A stretch of 37,471 bases of DNA from Lentimicrobiaceae bacterium (GCA_015061365.1 SUWS01000024.1:1-37471); one strand, 5' to 3'; counted from the stretch's first letter, positions 15,690 through 24,708 are shown. Notes: generated from the sequence alone by a model not told the origin. Made by a program: numbers and translations.

Positions 15690-17021
15690 ATGAATACTTT
15701 TGATAAAAAAGAACTCAGCTCACGATTTTGGAGATACCTAAGCTCATCTATACTCATCACGCTTTCAGGAGCGTTGGGAGTCATCGTCGACAGCATTATC
15801 GTCGGCAACCTTATCGGTAGCGACGGCGTAAGCGCGATAAATCTCAACAGCACCGTAATACAATTGCTGATGACAATAAGTCTCATCATCGCCTCTGGCG
15901 GAGGAATGTTGGCGGGTTATGCCATCGGTCGTAAAGATTTTGACAACGCGCGATATATCTTCACGCAATCCACACTCGGAAGTATTATCGTCGGTGTCAT
16001 TTTCGCTGTCATCGGGATATTCTTCTCCAATCAGTTAGCCTCGATATTATGTCAGAACGATGCGCTTTATACGATGGTGCATGATTATCTGCGTGTTGTG
16101 CTTTTCGGTGCGCCGGCATATATGTTAATGTGGGGCATCTCCACCATGATAATCGTTGACGGAAGTCCTCGCTTGGCATCAGTCGCAATAATAATAGACA
16201 ACATAGCGAACCTCATTCTCGACGTGGTATTCATCAAGTTTTTTGACATGGGAATAGCGGGTTCGTCCTTAGCCACTGTAGTGGGACATCTCATTGCCGT
16301 AGCAATCATGATGCTGCATTTCCGAAACAAAAATCGAGTGTTGCATTTATCTTTCAAAGGCGGTAAACTAAGCCAATGGCGCGACATCATTTCTCAGGGA
16401 GCGCCTTTGGCAATAGCGTCGATATGTCTCACTTTGTTACTTTTCACATCTAACAAAATGGTACTCGCTGCTGTCGGACGCGAAGGCATCTTCGTATTCT
16501 CCGTTTGTATGAATCTGTTGCAAGTATATAATTTCTTCCTTGCAGGAACATGTCGTTCCTTACAAACTCTCGGCGCGGTTCTTATCGGCGAACGTAACAG
16601 CGACGGCATCCGTTTCGTCTTCGGAAAATCGTTTAAGTTCATCACAATAGCGATGATTATCACCTGCGTTTACGTGTGGATATTCCCGTCGTCAATAGCG
16701 ACGCTCTTCGGTGCCGATAACGCAGATATTATCAAGGAATGTAACTACGCTCTCAGGATATTCGCAATCAGTTTCGTGCCGTTCTGCTATATCTATTTTA
16801 TAATGATTATATTTAAGTTGTTATCGTTCAACCGTATGTCGTTGTTTATCTCTTTGATATTATCGCTTACGGTAATACCTGTGATATCGCTCATGGCACA
16901 TTATGCCGCTGAATATATTTGGTACAGTTACCTCATAGCATACATAATCGAGATAATAGCAATCGTGACTGTTTATAAGGCAGGACGTATGGATATAAGA
17001 GCAAGAATGGCGAGTTTATAA
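15690..17021 (+). CDS. MATE family efflux transporter
   Basis: 443 residues with about twelve hydrophobic segments and MATE-type sequence: LSGALGVIVDSIIVGNLIG in the first helices, SLIIASGGGMLAGYAIGRKD, then SSLATVVGHLIAVAIMMLHF and a second repeat with SQGAPLAIASICLTLLLFTS. MATE proteins export organic molecules driven by Na+ or H+ gradients. The start is 9 bases after the NRPS stop with no promoter between, so it belongs to the same operon and is the probable exporter of the NRPS product (or provides self-protection). Substrate is not readable from sequence. The frame ends 16 bases before the convergent amidohydrolase stop. Confidence 0.9.
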   Translation: MNTFDKKELSSRFWRYLSSSILITLSGALGVIVDSIIVGNLIGSDGVSAINLNSTVIQLLMTISLIIASGGGMLAGYAIGRKDFDNARYIFTQSTLGSIIVGVIFAVIGIFFSNQLASILCQNDALYTMVHDYLRVVLFGAPAYMLMWGISTMIIVDGSPRLASVAIIIDNIANLILDVVFIKFFDMGIAGSSLATVVGHLIAVAIMMLHFRNKNRVLHLSFKGGKLSQWRDIISQGAPLAIASICLTLLLFTSNKMVLAAVGREGIFVFSVCMNLLQVYNFFLAGTCRSLQTLGAVLIGERNSDGIRFVFGKSFKFITIAMIITCVYVWIFPSSIATLFGADNADIIKECNYALRIFAISFVPFCYIYFIMIIFKLLSFNRMSLFISLILSLTVIPVISLMAHYAAEYIWYSYLIAYIIEIIAIVTVYKAGRMDIRARMASL

Positions 17022-17037
17022 CTCCCGTTCTTGCAAA

Positions 17038-18219
17038 TCATTCACAAGCTAACAAAGCTAAATACGCCATCAGACCGACACCTGTTTCCAAGGCGTCCTC
17101 GTCGATGTCGAAAGTAGAAGTATGCTGTTTTGAGACGATGCCTTTCTCGATGTTGGAAGTACCGATACGATACATGCAGGCTTTAACTTTATGCGAATAC
17201 CATGCGAAATCTTCCGCTGTCATAAGTTGCGGCAACGACTTCACGTTATTTGCGCCAAGAAAATCTATAGCGTTATTTCTCAACGAATCAGTGAAATCGA
17301 CGTCATTCATCAAGACAGGATAACCTTCGTCGATTTTGACTCTCGATTTCACTCCGAAGGTCTCAGCAATCTCCGAACTTATTTTCTTAATCTTATTTTT
17401 TATTAACTTTCTGTCATTCTCATCGAAGGTTCGCATCGTACCTTTAAGATGAACTTTATCGGGTATCACGTTATATGTTCCGTCGGCGATGAAACTTCCG
17501 AAAGCTATTATGATAGGATTCTCTCTTTCTTCTTTGTTAAACTCGGAACTCAGTTCAGATATGGCGCACAATATCTTAGCGGCGGCGACGGTGGTGTTGG
17601 AGCGTTCTTTTATCTTAGCCGCATGACCGCCTTTACCACTTATCGTGATGTTAATCTCATCGCAGGCAGCCATATAATTACCGGCATAGAAACCAACTTC
17701 GCCGCAAGGCAGATCAGGATATACGTGCTGAGCTATGATTCTATCTACATTATTTAATACTCCATTCTCTATCATCAATTTCGCTCCACCTGGCAGTTTC
17801 TCTTCTCCGGGCTGAAAGATAAGTTTTATCGTTCCTTCAAATTCATCTTTCATCTGATTGAGGATATTAGCGACACCAAGCAGCATGGCTGTATGAGCGT
17901 CATGACCGCAGGCATGCATCACGTTTTGCTTCACAGACTTATAATCACAATCATTTGTTTCTTGTATTGGCAGCGCGTCCATATCGGCGCGAAGAGCAAT
18001 GGTTCTTTTCTCAGGATTCTTGCCTTTGATATTAGCGACAATACCAGTAATATTCATCGGTTCATTTTCAATTTCCCATTCATCAAGGAGATTCTGAATC
18101 AGATTAGATGTATCATACTCAACGAAACTCAGTTCCGGATATTTATGAATCTGATGACGCAAAGGTTTGACATAAAGATCGGTAACTTCCTTGGCGAGTG
18201 ATTTTATTCTGTTTATCAT
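17038..18219 (-). CDS. M20 family amidohydrolase (N-acyl-amino-acid hydrolase type)
   Basis: 393 residues starting MINRIKSLAKEVTDLYVKPL; an 18-codon upstream extension (to 18273) is rejected because the promoter lies in it. Family marks are LRHQIHKYPELSF, ALRADMDALPIQET, MHACGHDAHTAMLLG with the metal-binding H-C-G-H-D, IFQPGEEKLPGGAK, ISGKGGHAAKI in the dimerisation/lid domain and TAEDFAWYS. These place it with the HipO/AmaA-like peptidases that hydrolyse N-acyl or N-benzoyl amino acids, or deacetylate amino-acid precursors. The exact substrate cannot be told. It is convergent with the NRPS-MATE operon, sharing only a 16-base gap; a link to the peptide product is possible but unsupported. 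It has its own promoter and is probably monocistronic. Confidence 0.88.
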   Translation of the reverse strand: MINRIKSLAKEVTDLYVKPLRHQIHKYPELSFVEYDTSNLIQNLLDEWEIENEPMNITGIVANIKGKNPEKRTIALRADMDALPIQETNDCDYKSVKQNVMHACGHDAHTAMLLGVANILNQMKDEFEGTIKLIFQPGEEKLPGGAKLMIENGVLNNVDRIIAQHVYPDLPCGEVGFYAGNYMAACDEINITISGKGGHAAKIKERSNTTVAAAKILCAISELSSEFNKEERENPIIIAFGSFIADGTYNVIPDKVHLKGTMRTFDENDRKLIKNKIKKISSEIAETFGVKSRVKIDEGYPVLMNDVDFTDSLRNNAIDFLGANNVKSLPQLMTAEDFAWYSHKVKACMYRIGTSNIEKGIVSKQHTSTFDIDEDALETGVGLMAYLALLACE

Positions 18220-18236
18220 AATGAAAGATGTTTCTG

Positions 18237-18244
18237 CAAATATA
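18237..18244 (-). promoter_or_regulatory. Promoter -7 element of the amidohydrolase
   Basis: CAAATATA on the plus strand reads TATATTTG on the minus strand, followed by GCA as in many Bacteroidota promoters. It leaves a very short leader to ATG 18219. No -33 TTG is obvious. Confidence 0.6.
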
Positions 18245-18311
18245 GTAAAATGATGTAAAAAAAGAGACGCCACAGAAAAATATGACGTCTCTTGAGCTAT
18301 GAGAAATTTAT

Positions 18312-19883
18312 TTACTTTGCGAAACTTACAGCTCTTGTCTCTCTGATGACAGTAATTTTGATCTGACCTGGATATGTCATCTCAGTCTGTATCTGTTTAG
18401 AGAGGTCGAATGAGATGCGGTCGGCGTCGGTGTCGCTCACTTTGTCGGCTGCCACTATGACGCGGAGTTCACGACCTGCTTGGATAGCGTATGTCTTGAC
18501 GACGCCAGGGAATGCCATTGCCATTTCTTCGAGTTTGTTAAGACGTTGGATATAAGCTTCCACCACTTCGCGGCGTGCTCCTGGGCGTGCTCCTGAGATA
18601 GCGTCGCAGACTTGTACGATAGGGGCGATGAGAGTTTCCATCTCTACTTCGTCGTGGTGAGCACCGATAGCGTTACATACATCTGGTTTTTCCTTATATT
18701 TTTCGGCTGTCTTCATACCGAGTATTGCGTGTGGCAATTCTTCTTCGTTTTCAGCTACCTTACCGATGTCGTGGAGGAGGCCGGCGCGTTTTGCTGTCTT
18801 AGGATTCAATCCGAGTTCGGCTGCCATGGAAGAGCATAATTTAGCCACTTCGATGGAGTGTTGTAACAGGTTCTGTCCGTATGATGAACGATATTTCATA
18901 CGTCCTATCATTCTGATGAGTTCAGGGCTGAGGTTATGGATTCCTAAGTCGATTACAGTACGTTTACCAGTCTCGACGATTTCCTGTTCCACTTGTTTCT
19001 CTACTTTCTTAACGACTTCTTCGATACGTGCAGGGTGGATACGTCCGTCGGTGACGAGTTTTTGTAACGAGAGGCGAGCCACTTCGCGGCGGATAGGGTC
19101 GAAGCCGGAGAGCAAGATAGCGTCTGGGCTGTCGTCGATGATGATTTCGACTCCGGTAAGAGACTCGAGAGCGCGGATGTTTCTGCCTTCACGTCCGATG
19201 ATACGACCTTTGATCTCGTCATTTTCAATATTGAACACCGACACGGTATTTTCGATGGCGTGTTCTGCTGCGGTACGTTGTATGGTCTCAAGGATTATTT
19301 TCTTAGCTTCCTGGTTTGCCGACATTTTAGCTTCTTCAACGATGTCGCGTGAGATGATCATGGCTTCAGCGGTGGCTTCATCTTTCATCATCTCCTTAAG
19401 CTGTTCTTTAGCTTCCAATGCCGAGAGACCTGAGATGGTTTCCAACATCTTCTTCTGTTCGTCTTGGATCTTGTCCAACTCAGCTTGACGTTTGTGGATG
19501 TTTTCCTGTTGAGCGGCGATGCTTTGTTGTTGGCTTCTTACCTCGTTGGCTTTTTTACGGATCTCTTCGTCGCGTTGGTTTGCCTGTTGCTGTTGTTGTT
19601 GGATGCGCGACTCCATCTTTTGGATTTCGCGTTTACGTTCGTTAGTCTCTTTCTCGTGTTCGGCCTTCAGTTGTAAGAACTTTTCTTTAGCCTGGAGGAT
19701 TTTGTCTTTTTTAATTACTTCTGCTTTTTCTTTAGCTTCTTCTAATAATAGAATACTTTTCTTTGTGAGTGCGTTGCGCATCACTGTTGATGACAGCAAG
19801 ATACCGATACCTCCACCTACTATGAGAGCTGTTACTCCTAAGAGAAGATATGCCGCTGTGTGACTTAATGTTAGTAAGATCAT
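18312..19883 (-). CDS. rny: Ribonuclease Y
   Basis: 523 residues, the usual length. An N-terminal membrane helix ([19 protein letters not shown], residues 12-30) is followed by a long charged coiled coil (to about 190, with Gln-rich [10 protein letters not shown]), a KH domain (about 205-275; [20 protein letters not shown] and IIDDSPDAI) and an HD domain (about 340-435; GLLHDIGK with the metal-binding H-D, and [10 protein letters not shown]). RNase Y is the membrane-anchored endonuclease that starts mRNA decay. It lies downstream of coiled-coil gene - zapA - 6S RNA on the same strand. No promoter consensus is visible in the 40 bases between the 6S terminal stem and the start, so readthrough from the zapA unit may supply its transcript. 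Confidence 0.97.
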   Translation of the reverse strand: MILLTLSHTAAYLLLGVTALIVGGGIGILLSSTVMRNALTKKSILLLEEAKEKAEVIKKDKILQAKEKFLQLKAEHEKETNERKREIQKMESRIQQQQQQANQRDEEIRKKANEVRSQQQSIAAQQENIHKRQAELDKIQDEQKKMLETISGLSALEAKEQLKEMMKDEATAEAMIISRDIVEEAKMSANQEAKKIILETIQRTAAEHAIENTVSVFNIENDEIKGRIIGREGRNIRALESLTGVEIIIDDSPDAILLSGFDPIRREVARLSLQKLVTDGRIHPARIEEVVKKVEKQVEQEIVETGKRTVIDLGIHNLSPELIRMIGRMKYRSSYGQNLLQHSIEVAKLCSSMAAELGLNPKTAKRAGLLHDIGKVAENEEELPHAILGMKTAEKYKEKPDVCNAIGAHHDEVEMETLIAPIVQVCDAISGARPGARREVVEAYIQRLNKLEEMAMAFPGVVKTYAIQAGRELRVIVAADKVSDTDADRISFDLSKQIQTEMTYPGQIKITVIRETRAVSFAK

Positions 19884-19924
19884 TTGTTTAATTCATTAGA
19901 CCCGAGACGGAAAGGAGGGAAAAA

Positions 19925-20106
19925 ATCTGTCTGTTCAATGGGATAATAGTAAACCCCTAAAAGCACGTTTATGGCTGCCACGATACGCAAACGTCCACTG
20001 GCGTTAAAGCACCTTTGCAGGTTGAGGCCTGTTTTTATATCCATGAGCGAACCGAGATTATGGTAAATTAATTGTTAGGTTTACATCATGCGACGAACAG
20101 ACAGAT
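19925..20106 (-). ncRNA. ssrS: 6S RNA
   Basis: ATCTGTCTGTTC (19925-19936) and GAACAGACAGAT (20095-20106) form a perfect 12-bp closing stem around 158 bases that can fold into a long, interrupted rod, the 6S RNA shape. On the minus strand the stem is followed directly by TTTTTT, which fixes the orientation and gives a terminator. The place between zapA and rny is where I expect 6S RNA in Bacteroidales; zapA neighbourhood is also classical for proteobacterial ssrS. Inner segments such as GCTTTAACGCCAGTGGACG and GGGGTTTACTATTATCCC look conserved. 6S RNA binds RNA polymerase holoenzyme as a promoter mimic in stationary phase. A covariance search was not possible. Confidence 0.78.
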
Positions 20107-20122
20107 ATATCTTCAAAGAACC

Positions 20123-20422
20123 TTATTTAGCATTTATGTTTTCATTTAATAAATCACTCATCTCATCGAGTTTCTGTTCCAAATATTGATCTTTATATGC
20201 GGCATCAGACTCGTATTTCACGTTGAGCGTCGCTAACTGCAAACATACCATCGACAATAAGTCTTGATAATCTCTATAATCGTATGCCTGCTTGTGCGAC
20301 TTGACGCTTTCGTTGATTTTCTCAGCAGCCTGCATCACCTTTTTTTCATCAGTTTTTTTTACGACCATACGATAACTTCGCTCCGCTATGGTAACATTAA
20401 TTCTTATCTCATCTTCGCTCAT
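20123..20422 (-). CDS. zapA: Cell division protein ZapA
   Basis: 99 residues. The N-terminal beta segment INVTIAERSYRMVVKKTDEK is the ZapA head, followed by VMQAAEKINESVKSHKQAY and a C-terminal coiled coil (LSMVCLQLATLNVKYESDAA). ZapA binds FtsZ and bundles protofilaments at the division ring. It starts 17 bases after the upstream coiled-coil gene in the same direction, so the two share a transcript, and the 6S RNA begins 16 bases after its stop. The neighbourhood supports the small-protein call strongly. Confidence 0.92.
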   Translation of the reverse strand: MSEDEIRINVTIAERSYRMVVKKTDEKKVMQAAEKINESVKSHKQAYDYRDYQDLLSMVCLQLATLNVKYESDAAYKDQYLEQKLDEMSDLLNENINAK

Positions 20423-20439
20423 CGTCGCAGGTCCTTTTA

Positions 20440-20733
20440 TTACTGTTCAGCGTTCAACATTGCAACACACTTATCGATCTCTTTAACAAGTGCCTTTATT
20501 AACTGTCTACTTTCTCCTACCTCTTTTTCGTTGTCGAGTACGTTAACAATAATTAATTTATTTATTTTATCCTTTAATTCTGAATTCTCCGCAGTAAGCA
20601 TCTCAATCTCTAACTGAAGATCCTCGTTACTTCGAATTAACATACTATTTTCTTCCTCTAACTGATTCTTCAGTGCAATGAGCTTCCTTAGCTTTAACTC
20701 TATCTCCGAAAGTGTTACACTTAAATCCGCCAT
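20440..20733 (-). CDS. Small coiled-coil protein upstream of zapA
   Basis: 97 residues, almost entirely heptad-like: LSEIELKLRKLIALKNQLEE, ENSMLIRSNEDLQLEIEMLT, AENSELKDKINKLIIVN, and a C-terminal helix (LIKALVKEIDKCVAMLNAE). No enzyme motif. The place directly before zapA, in one transcript, suggests a divisome partner, comparable to the coiled-coil ZapB of proteobacteria, though no homology to ZapB can be claimed. Start ATG 20733 follows a TATCTTTG promoter by about 27 bases. Confidence 0.82.
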   Translation of the reverse strand: MADLSVTLSEIELKLRKLIALKNQLEEENSMLIRSNEDLQLEIEMLTAENSELKDKINKLIIVNVLDNEKEVGESRQLIKALVKEIDKCVAMLNAEQ

Positions 20734-20760
20734 TTCAATAGTATTCTTCAGAATTTGCTA

Positions 20761-20768
20761 CAAAGATA
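20761..20768 (-). promoter_or_regulatory. Promoter -7 element of the coiled-coil gene-zapA unit
   Basis: CAAAGATA on the plus strand is TATCTTTG on the minus strand, a perfect TAnnTTTG match, about 27 bases before the first gene. A T-rich stretch precedes it in place of a clear -33 TTG. Confidence 0.75.
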
Positions 20769-20843
20769 ATGAAAAAAATGTCGTTATAAAACTTTTTATA
20801 AAATTTTTTTAATTATAATTTTTACTACTAAATTGCTTATGTT

Positions 20844-20871
20844 TTAAGGGAATTTATAGAAGTTCCCTTAA
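20844..20871. repeat. Palindrome with TTAA ends, same sequence as the MITE terminus
   Basis: TTAA, then GGGAATTTATAGAAGTTCCC, then TTAA. The reverse complement of the 20-base core begins GGGAACTTCTATAAATT, identical at 17 of 17 positions to the left end of the MITE-like element at 5897. It lies between the glgB stop and the promoter of the coiled-coil gene, where it could also act as a weak hairpin for glgB transcripts. The rest of 20772-20894 is AT-rich with no gene. Confidence 0.7.
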
Positions 20872-20894
20872 TGTATTATTGTCGTATCTCTACG

Positions 20895-22904
20895 TTAGTC
20901 TTCAACTCTCATATATGCTGTCGCGGTTCTGCTGACGTTATATATTTTCATGAATACCTGTTCGTCTCTTCTTTCTGAAGGGAAGATGACACTCTTGTCG
21001 ATATTGTCGAAACCTCCGAAGTACTTGTCGTCGGTGCTGAAGATGATTTTGTAATCGCCGGTATCTCTGACGTTTATCTCATAATCTGGAATCGACTTTG
21101 TTCCCCAGTTGAAGACGAATATGATATTGTTTCTTTCGAAGACTATCGTCTTGTTCTCTTCGTCGGCGTTCATCATCCAGGCTGGTTCGGAGTTCATAAT
21201 GTCGTTATCCTTGACGAATTTCAGCATCGCTTTGTCGAACTCGTTGAGGTATTGATATTTCAGTGTTGTATTGTCAACTAACGACCACTGTCGACGCGCG
21301 TGTTTATAACTCCATTCATTTTCTAAGCGAGGGAAGTCGATCCATTCGGGATGACCGAATTCATTACCCATGAAGTTGAGCCAGGCGTTGCCGCCGAGAC
21401 AGATGGTGAAAAGTCGTATCATCTTGTGTAAGGCAATACCTCTGTCGACGATGATATTCGGAGTGAACTTCGACATGGAGTCGTACATCTCCTTATCCAT
21501 AAGACGGAATGCGATGGTCTTGTCGCCTACCAAAGCCTGGTCGTGCGACTCGGCGTAAGCTATTGTCTTCACGTCATAGAGACGGTTGGTCATGGTGAAG
21601 AAGAACTCGTGCATATTCCAGTCTTCGTCTCTTTGGTCTTTCAATATCTTGATCCAGAAGTCGGGAAGTCCCATGCCGAGACGATAGTCGAATCCTATGC
21701 CGCCATCCTCGATAGGTGCGCATATCCCAGGCATCCCGCTCACGTCTTCCGCAATCGTGATGTGATCTTTATTAAGCTGATGTATTAAAGTGTTGGCTAA
21801 TTGAAGGTAAGTGACGGCTTCGTTGTTGACGTTGTCGCCGAAATAATCTTTCTGTTCGGAGAAATTAGTTCCGATGCCGTGGTTTCTGTATAACATCGAT
21901 GTCACCCCGTCGAAGCGGAATCCGTCGAAATCATATTCTTCTAACCAATATCTTACGTTGGAAAGCAAGAGACGTAGGGTCTCGATCTTGCCGTAGTTGA
22001 AAAGTTTTGAATCCCATTGCGGGTGATGTCCTTCTTTGCCTCCAATAAGATATTGATCTTCACTGCCGTCGAAGAGATACATCCCCTCGTAGGTGTTCTT
22101 CACGGTGTGAGAATGCACCAAGTCCATTATCACCAATATTCCCATCTCGTGAGCTGTACCGATAAGTTCTTTCAATTCTTCCGGTGTGCCGAAACGTGAA
22201 CTCGCTGCGAAAAAGTTGGAAACATGGTAGCCGAAAGACCCGTAATAAGGATGCTCTGCAACAGCCATCAATTGTATCGCATTATACCCTAAATCTTTGA
22301 TTCTTGGTAAGATGTTTTCTTTAAACTCCTTGTATGTACCTACGGACTCTGACTCCTGAGCCATGCCGATGTGACATTCGTATATGAACAAAGGTTGCTG
22401 ACCGTTGAGTGTTGACTGTTGGATGTTAGCAGACTTCTTACTGTTGTCTGTTTTCCATAAAACTCCGGCGAAATCTTTGTTGTCTTCGTTCTGCACTACT
22501 CTATTAATGTATATAGGTATGCGTTCTTGTTCGCCTATGCTCGATTGCACCAACACTTTGAGGAGGCTGCCTTGAGTGAGTTTGTCTTTGTATTGTGAGT
22601 CGGGGAGGAAGATCGACCATATTCCGTCATTTTCTCTTTCGAGCGGGTTGGCGTATCTGTCCCAATTGTTAAAATCGCCGAATAGCGAGAGGTAATGTGC
22701 GGCGGGTGCCCATTCTCTGTACCACCAGCCGCGTCTTATGTTGTCGTAATGAAAGCCGAAGAACTCGTGTGCCGAGGCGAACGACTTCAGACTTCCGTAG
22801 TGAGACTCTATATATCTTAAGGTGTTATTATATCTGTCGTGGCGTGCCTGTACCTCACCGGCTACAGGTTCCAACCATGGATCTTTTTCTACTATCTTCA
22901 TCAT
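20895..22904 (-). CDS. glgB: 1,4-alpha-glucan branching enzyme
   Basis: 669 residues. A CBM48-like N-terminal domain (about 45-150; WYREWAPAAHYLSLFGDFNN) is followed by a GH13 barrel: DLVHSHTVKN (region II), DGFRFDGVTSM with nucleophile D332, ITIAEDVSGM with acid/base E386, and YAESHDQALVGDK with D455, then a C-terminal beta domain. It makes alpha-1,6 branches in glycogen. The barrel sequence (FRFDGVTSMLY, ESHDQALVGDKT) resembles the eukaryote-like branching enzymes found in Bacteroidota. Its first ATG overlaps the amylase stop (ATGA, 22901-22904), so the two enzymes are translated together, consistent with a glycogen synthesis and turnover operon. No signal peptide, so cytoplasmic. Confidence 0.95.
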   Translation of the reverse strand: MMKIVEKDPWLEPVAGEVQARHDRYNNTLRYIESHYGSLKSFASAHEFFGFHYDNIRRGWWYREWAPAAHYLSLFGDFNNWDRYANPLERENDGIWSIFLPDSQYKDKLTQGSLLKVLVQSSIGEQERIPIYINRVVQNEDNKDFAGVLWKTDNSKKSANIQQSTLNGQQPLFIYECHIGMAQESESVGTYKEFKENILPRIKDLGYNAIQLMAVAEHPYYGSFGYHVSNFFAASSRFGTPEELKELIGTAHEMGILVIMDLVHSHTVKNTYEGMYLFDGSEDQYLIGGKEGHHPQWDSKLFNYGKIETLRLLLSNVRYWLEEYDFDGFRFDGVTSMLYRNHGIGTNFSEQKDYFGDNVNNEAVTYLQLANTLIHQLNKDHITIAEDVSGMPGICAPIEDGGIGFDYRLGMGLPDFWIKILKDQRDEDWNMHEFFFTMTNRLYDVKTIAYAESHDQALVGDKTIAFRLMDKEMYDSMSKFTPNIIVDRGIALHKMIRLFTICLGGNAWLNFMGNEFGHPEWIDFPRLENEWSYKHARRQWSLVDNTTLKYQYLNEFDKAMLKFVKDNDIMNSEPAWMMNADEENKTIVFERNNIIFVFNWGTKSIPDYEINVRDTGDYKIIFSTDDKYFGGFDNIDKSVIFPSERRDEQVFMKIYNVSRTATAYMRVED

Positions 22905-24592
22905 AACTTTAAGATTTTAATTCCACAAGGTTCAAGATTTAATGCGATACCGCGAGTGCCTACTTCGTTCAAGTCGTATTCAATATTCTCACCGCTAAAG
23001 ACATCGACAGCAACTTTATGCGAGATGTGCAGATTATTATTATCGTCTGTCGACATAAGATTCATGTATTCCAATGCATCGTCAGATATTTTAACTTCGC
23101 AATAACGGCTCTCATTACGGTTGAAATTGATGACGATAAGCAGTCTTTCTTCTTCATGGTAACGTAAGAAGGCGTACACGTATTGAGGGTCGAAGTTGGA
23201 GTGCCAAGGGTTGACCCACATAAGGTCGTAGAACGCACCTTTATTGATGGCGTCACTGTTGAGACGGAAGTTGAGTAGTTTCTTATAGAAGTCGTGAAGT
23301 TTCATTTGTTCTTCGGTGAAGTCGCTTCCGTCGAATCTGCCACCCGACATCCAGTTCTGATGTTTAGGCATCGTGGTATAGTCGAAGATGGAGGTTCGAC
23401 CGTCATCGCCGCTGAAACCTGCCGCTCCGTCTGAGTCTTCGCCGCTTTCCTGTCCGTTATATATCATGAAAGGTCCGCGGTTCATCAGTGCCGACATCGT
23501 CACTGCAGGTAACGACTTGAAAGCGTCGCCCACGAAATGCTTGGAGGCGAGACGTATCTCGTCGTGATTTTCCATGAAACGTAACATCGCGTCGCCGAGA
23601 CCTTGAAGACTGTTCCACACATTGGTGATCGTATCGGCACGTTGTCCGTAACGGTAGATGTTCTCCAAGGTGTTGTAAAGCCCGACTTTGTCATAAAGAT
23701 AGTCGAAGCCGGCTTCTATATAATCTCTGTAAAGATGCGGCTGATAAATCTCGGCTATCATTATGGTATCGTAATCTTCGCGTAACTCGTTGATAGCCCA
23801 TCGCCAGAACTCGACAGGAACCATCTCCGCCATATCGACGCGGAATCCGTCCACATCTTTCCCGCACCAATATTGCATTATGTTAAGCATCTTATACCAT
23901 GTGTTGGGGATGGGATCGAGATGCTTGATGCCACCATTCTGATAGTCGATGCCGTAATTCAGTTTGATGGTGTCGTACCAGTCGTTTACCGATGGAGTAG
24001 GGGAGAAGATGTCGTTGCCTGATGCTTTGGCGGGATACTCCTTATATCCGTCGGATGATGCCTGACATGGAACAACGAATTCCTGATTCGGGCAGTAATA
24101 GAAGTTGTTGTCGCGGGCGAAGCTTACGTCTTTGTTATCGTATATGCCGAAGTCTTCTGCGTCAAATGGTTTGTTTAAAGATTTATATTCTCGGGCGAGA
24201 TGGTTCGGGATGAAGTCGATGATCACCTTCATCCCTTTCTCGTGGATACGTTGCACCAAATCTTCGAACTCGTCCATTCTATTATGAGGGTTGATGGCGA
24301 GGTCGGGGTCGATGTCGTAATAATCCATGATGGAGTAAGGTGAGCCTGCTTTGCCTTTAGTGATGAGAGTATTGGTAGATTTTATTCCGAGGTCGGGATA
24401 AGCGGTGAGACTCGAGTGACGGATGACACCGGTGAGCCATATATGCGTGATGCCTAAGTCCCTTATGGCGTTAAGAGCGTTGTCGTTGACGCTTGCAAAA
24501 GTGCCGCATCCGTTTTGTGATTTGTCACCGTCAAAGACAAGATCAGTTTTCTTGTTTCCAAATGTCCTTACAAATAGTTGATATATATTCAT
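22901..24592 (-). CDS. GH13 alpha-amylase family glycosidase
   Basis: 563 residues, no signal peptide. GH13 regions: VIIDFIPNHLA (about 123-133), VDGFRVDMAEM with nucleophile D253, IMIAEIYQ with acid/base E281, and FMENHDEIRLAS with D344. The start MNIYQLFVRTFGNKKTDLV and LGITHIWLTGVIRH are typical of cytoplasmic Bacteroidota amylases next to glgB or glycogen genes. A C-terminal beta domain (YVYAFLRYHEEERLLIVINF) follows. It probably hydrolyses or rearranges glycogen or imported maltodextrins; exact specificity cannot be read. First gene of the operon with glgB; a promoter lies at 24637. Confidence 0.92.
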   Translation of the reverse strand: MNIYQLFVRTFGNKKTDLVFDGDKSQNGCGTFASVNDNALNAIRDLGITHIWLTGVIRHSSLTAYPDLGIKSTNTLITKGKAGSPYSIMDYYDIDPDLAINPHNRMDEFEDLVQRIHEKGMKVIIDFIPNHLAREYKSLNKPFDAEDFGIYDNKDVSFARDNNFYYCPNQEFVVPCQASSDGYKEYPAKASGNDIFSPTPSVNDWYDTIKLNYGIDYQNGGIKHLDPIPNTWYKMLNIMQYWCGKDVDGFRVDMAEMVPVEFWRWAINELREDYDTIMIAEIYQPHLYRDYIEAGFDYLYDKVGLYNTLENIYRYGQRADTITNVWNSLQGLGDAMLRFMENHDEIRLASKHFVGDAFKSLPAVTMSALMNRGPFMIYNGQESGEDSDGAAGFSGDDGRTSIFDYTTMPKHQNWMSGGRFDGSDFTEEQMKLHDFYKKLLNFRLNSDAINKGAFYDLMWVNPWHSNFDPQYVYAFLRYHEEERLLIVINFNRNESRYCEVKISDDALEYMNLMSTDDNNNLHISHKVAVDVFSGENIEYDLNEVGTRGIALNLEPCGIKILKL

Positions 24593-24636
24593 AGTGTTCG
24601 TCTCTTACAATGTCAGACATCTTTACATGAGAATTG

Positions 24637-24644
24637 CAAAGATA
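24637..24644 (-). promoter_or_regulatory. Promoter -7 element of the amylase-glgB operon
   Basis: CAAAGATA on the plus strand, TATCTTTG on the minus strand, followed by CAATTCTC and a ~45-base leader to ATG 24592. It lies in the 116-bp divergent region shared with the NDK-like gene; no good plus-strand -7 element was found there. Confidence 0.7.
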
Positions 24645-24708
24645 ATAATTCCATTTGTTTTTTGAAACATTTTTAATCCATTATTGTTATAAGATAAAAA
24701 ACCGACTT

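Noticed and set aside
18766..19488. 240-codon frame antisense to rny
   Set aside because: Serine/arginine-rich shadow of the well-supported RNase Y reading frame; no promoter or family likeness.
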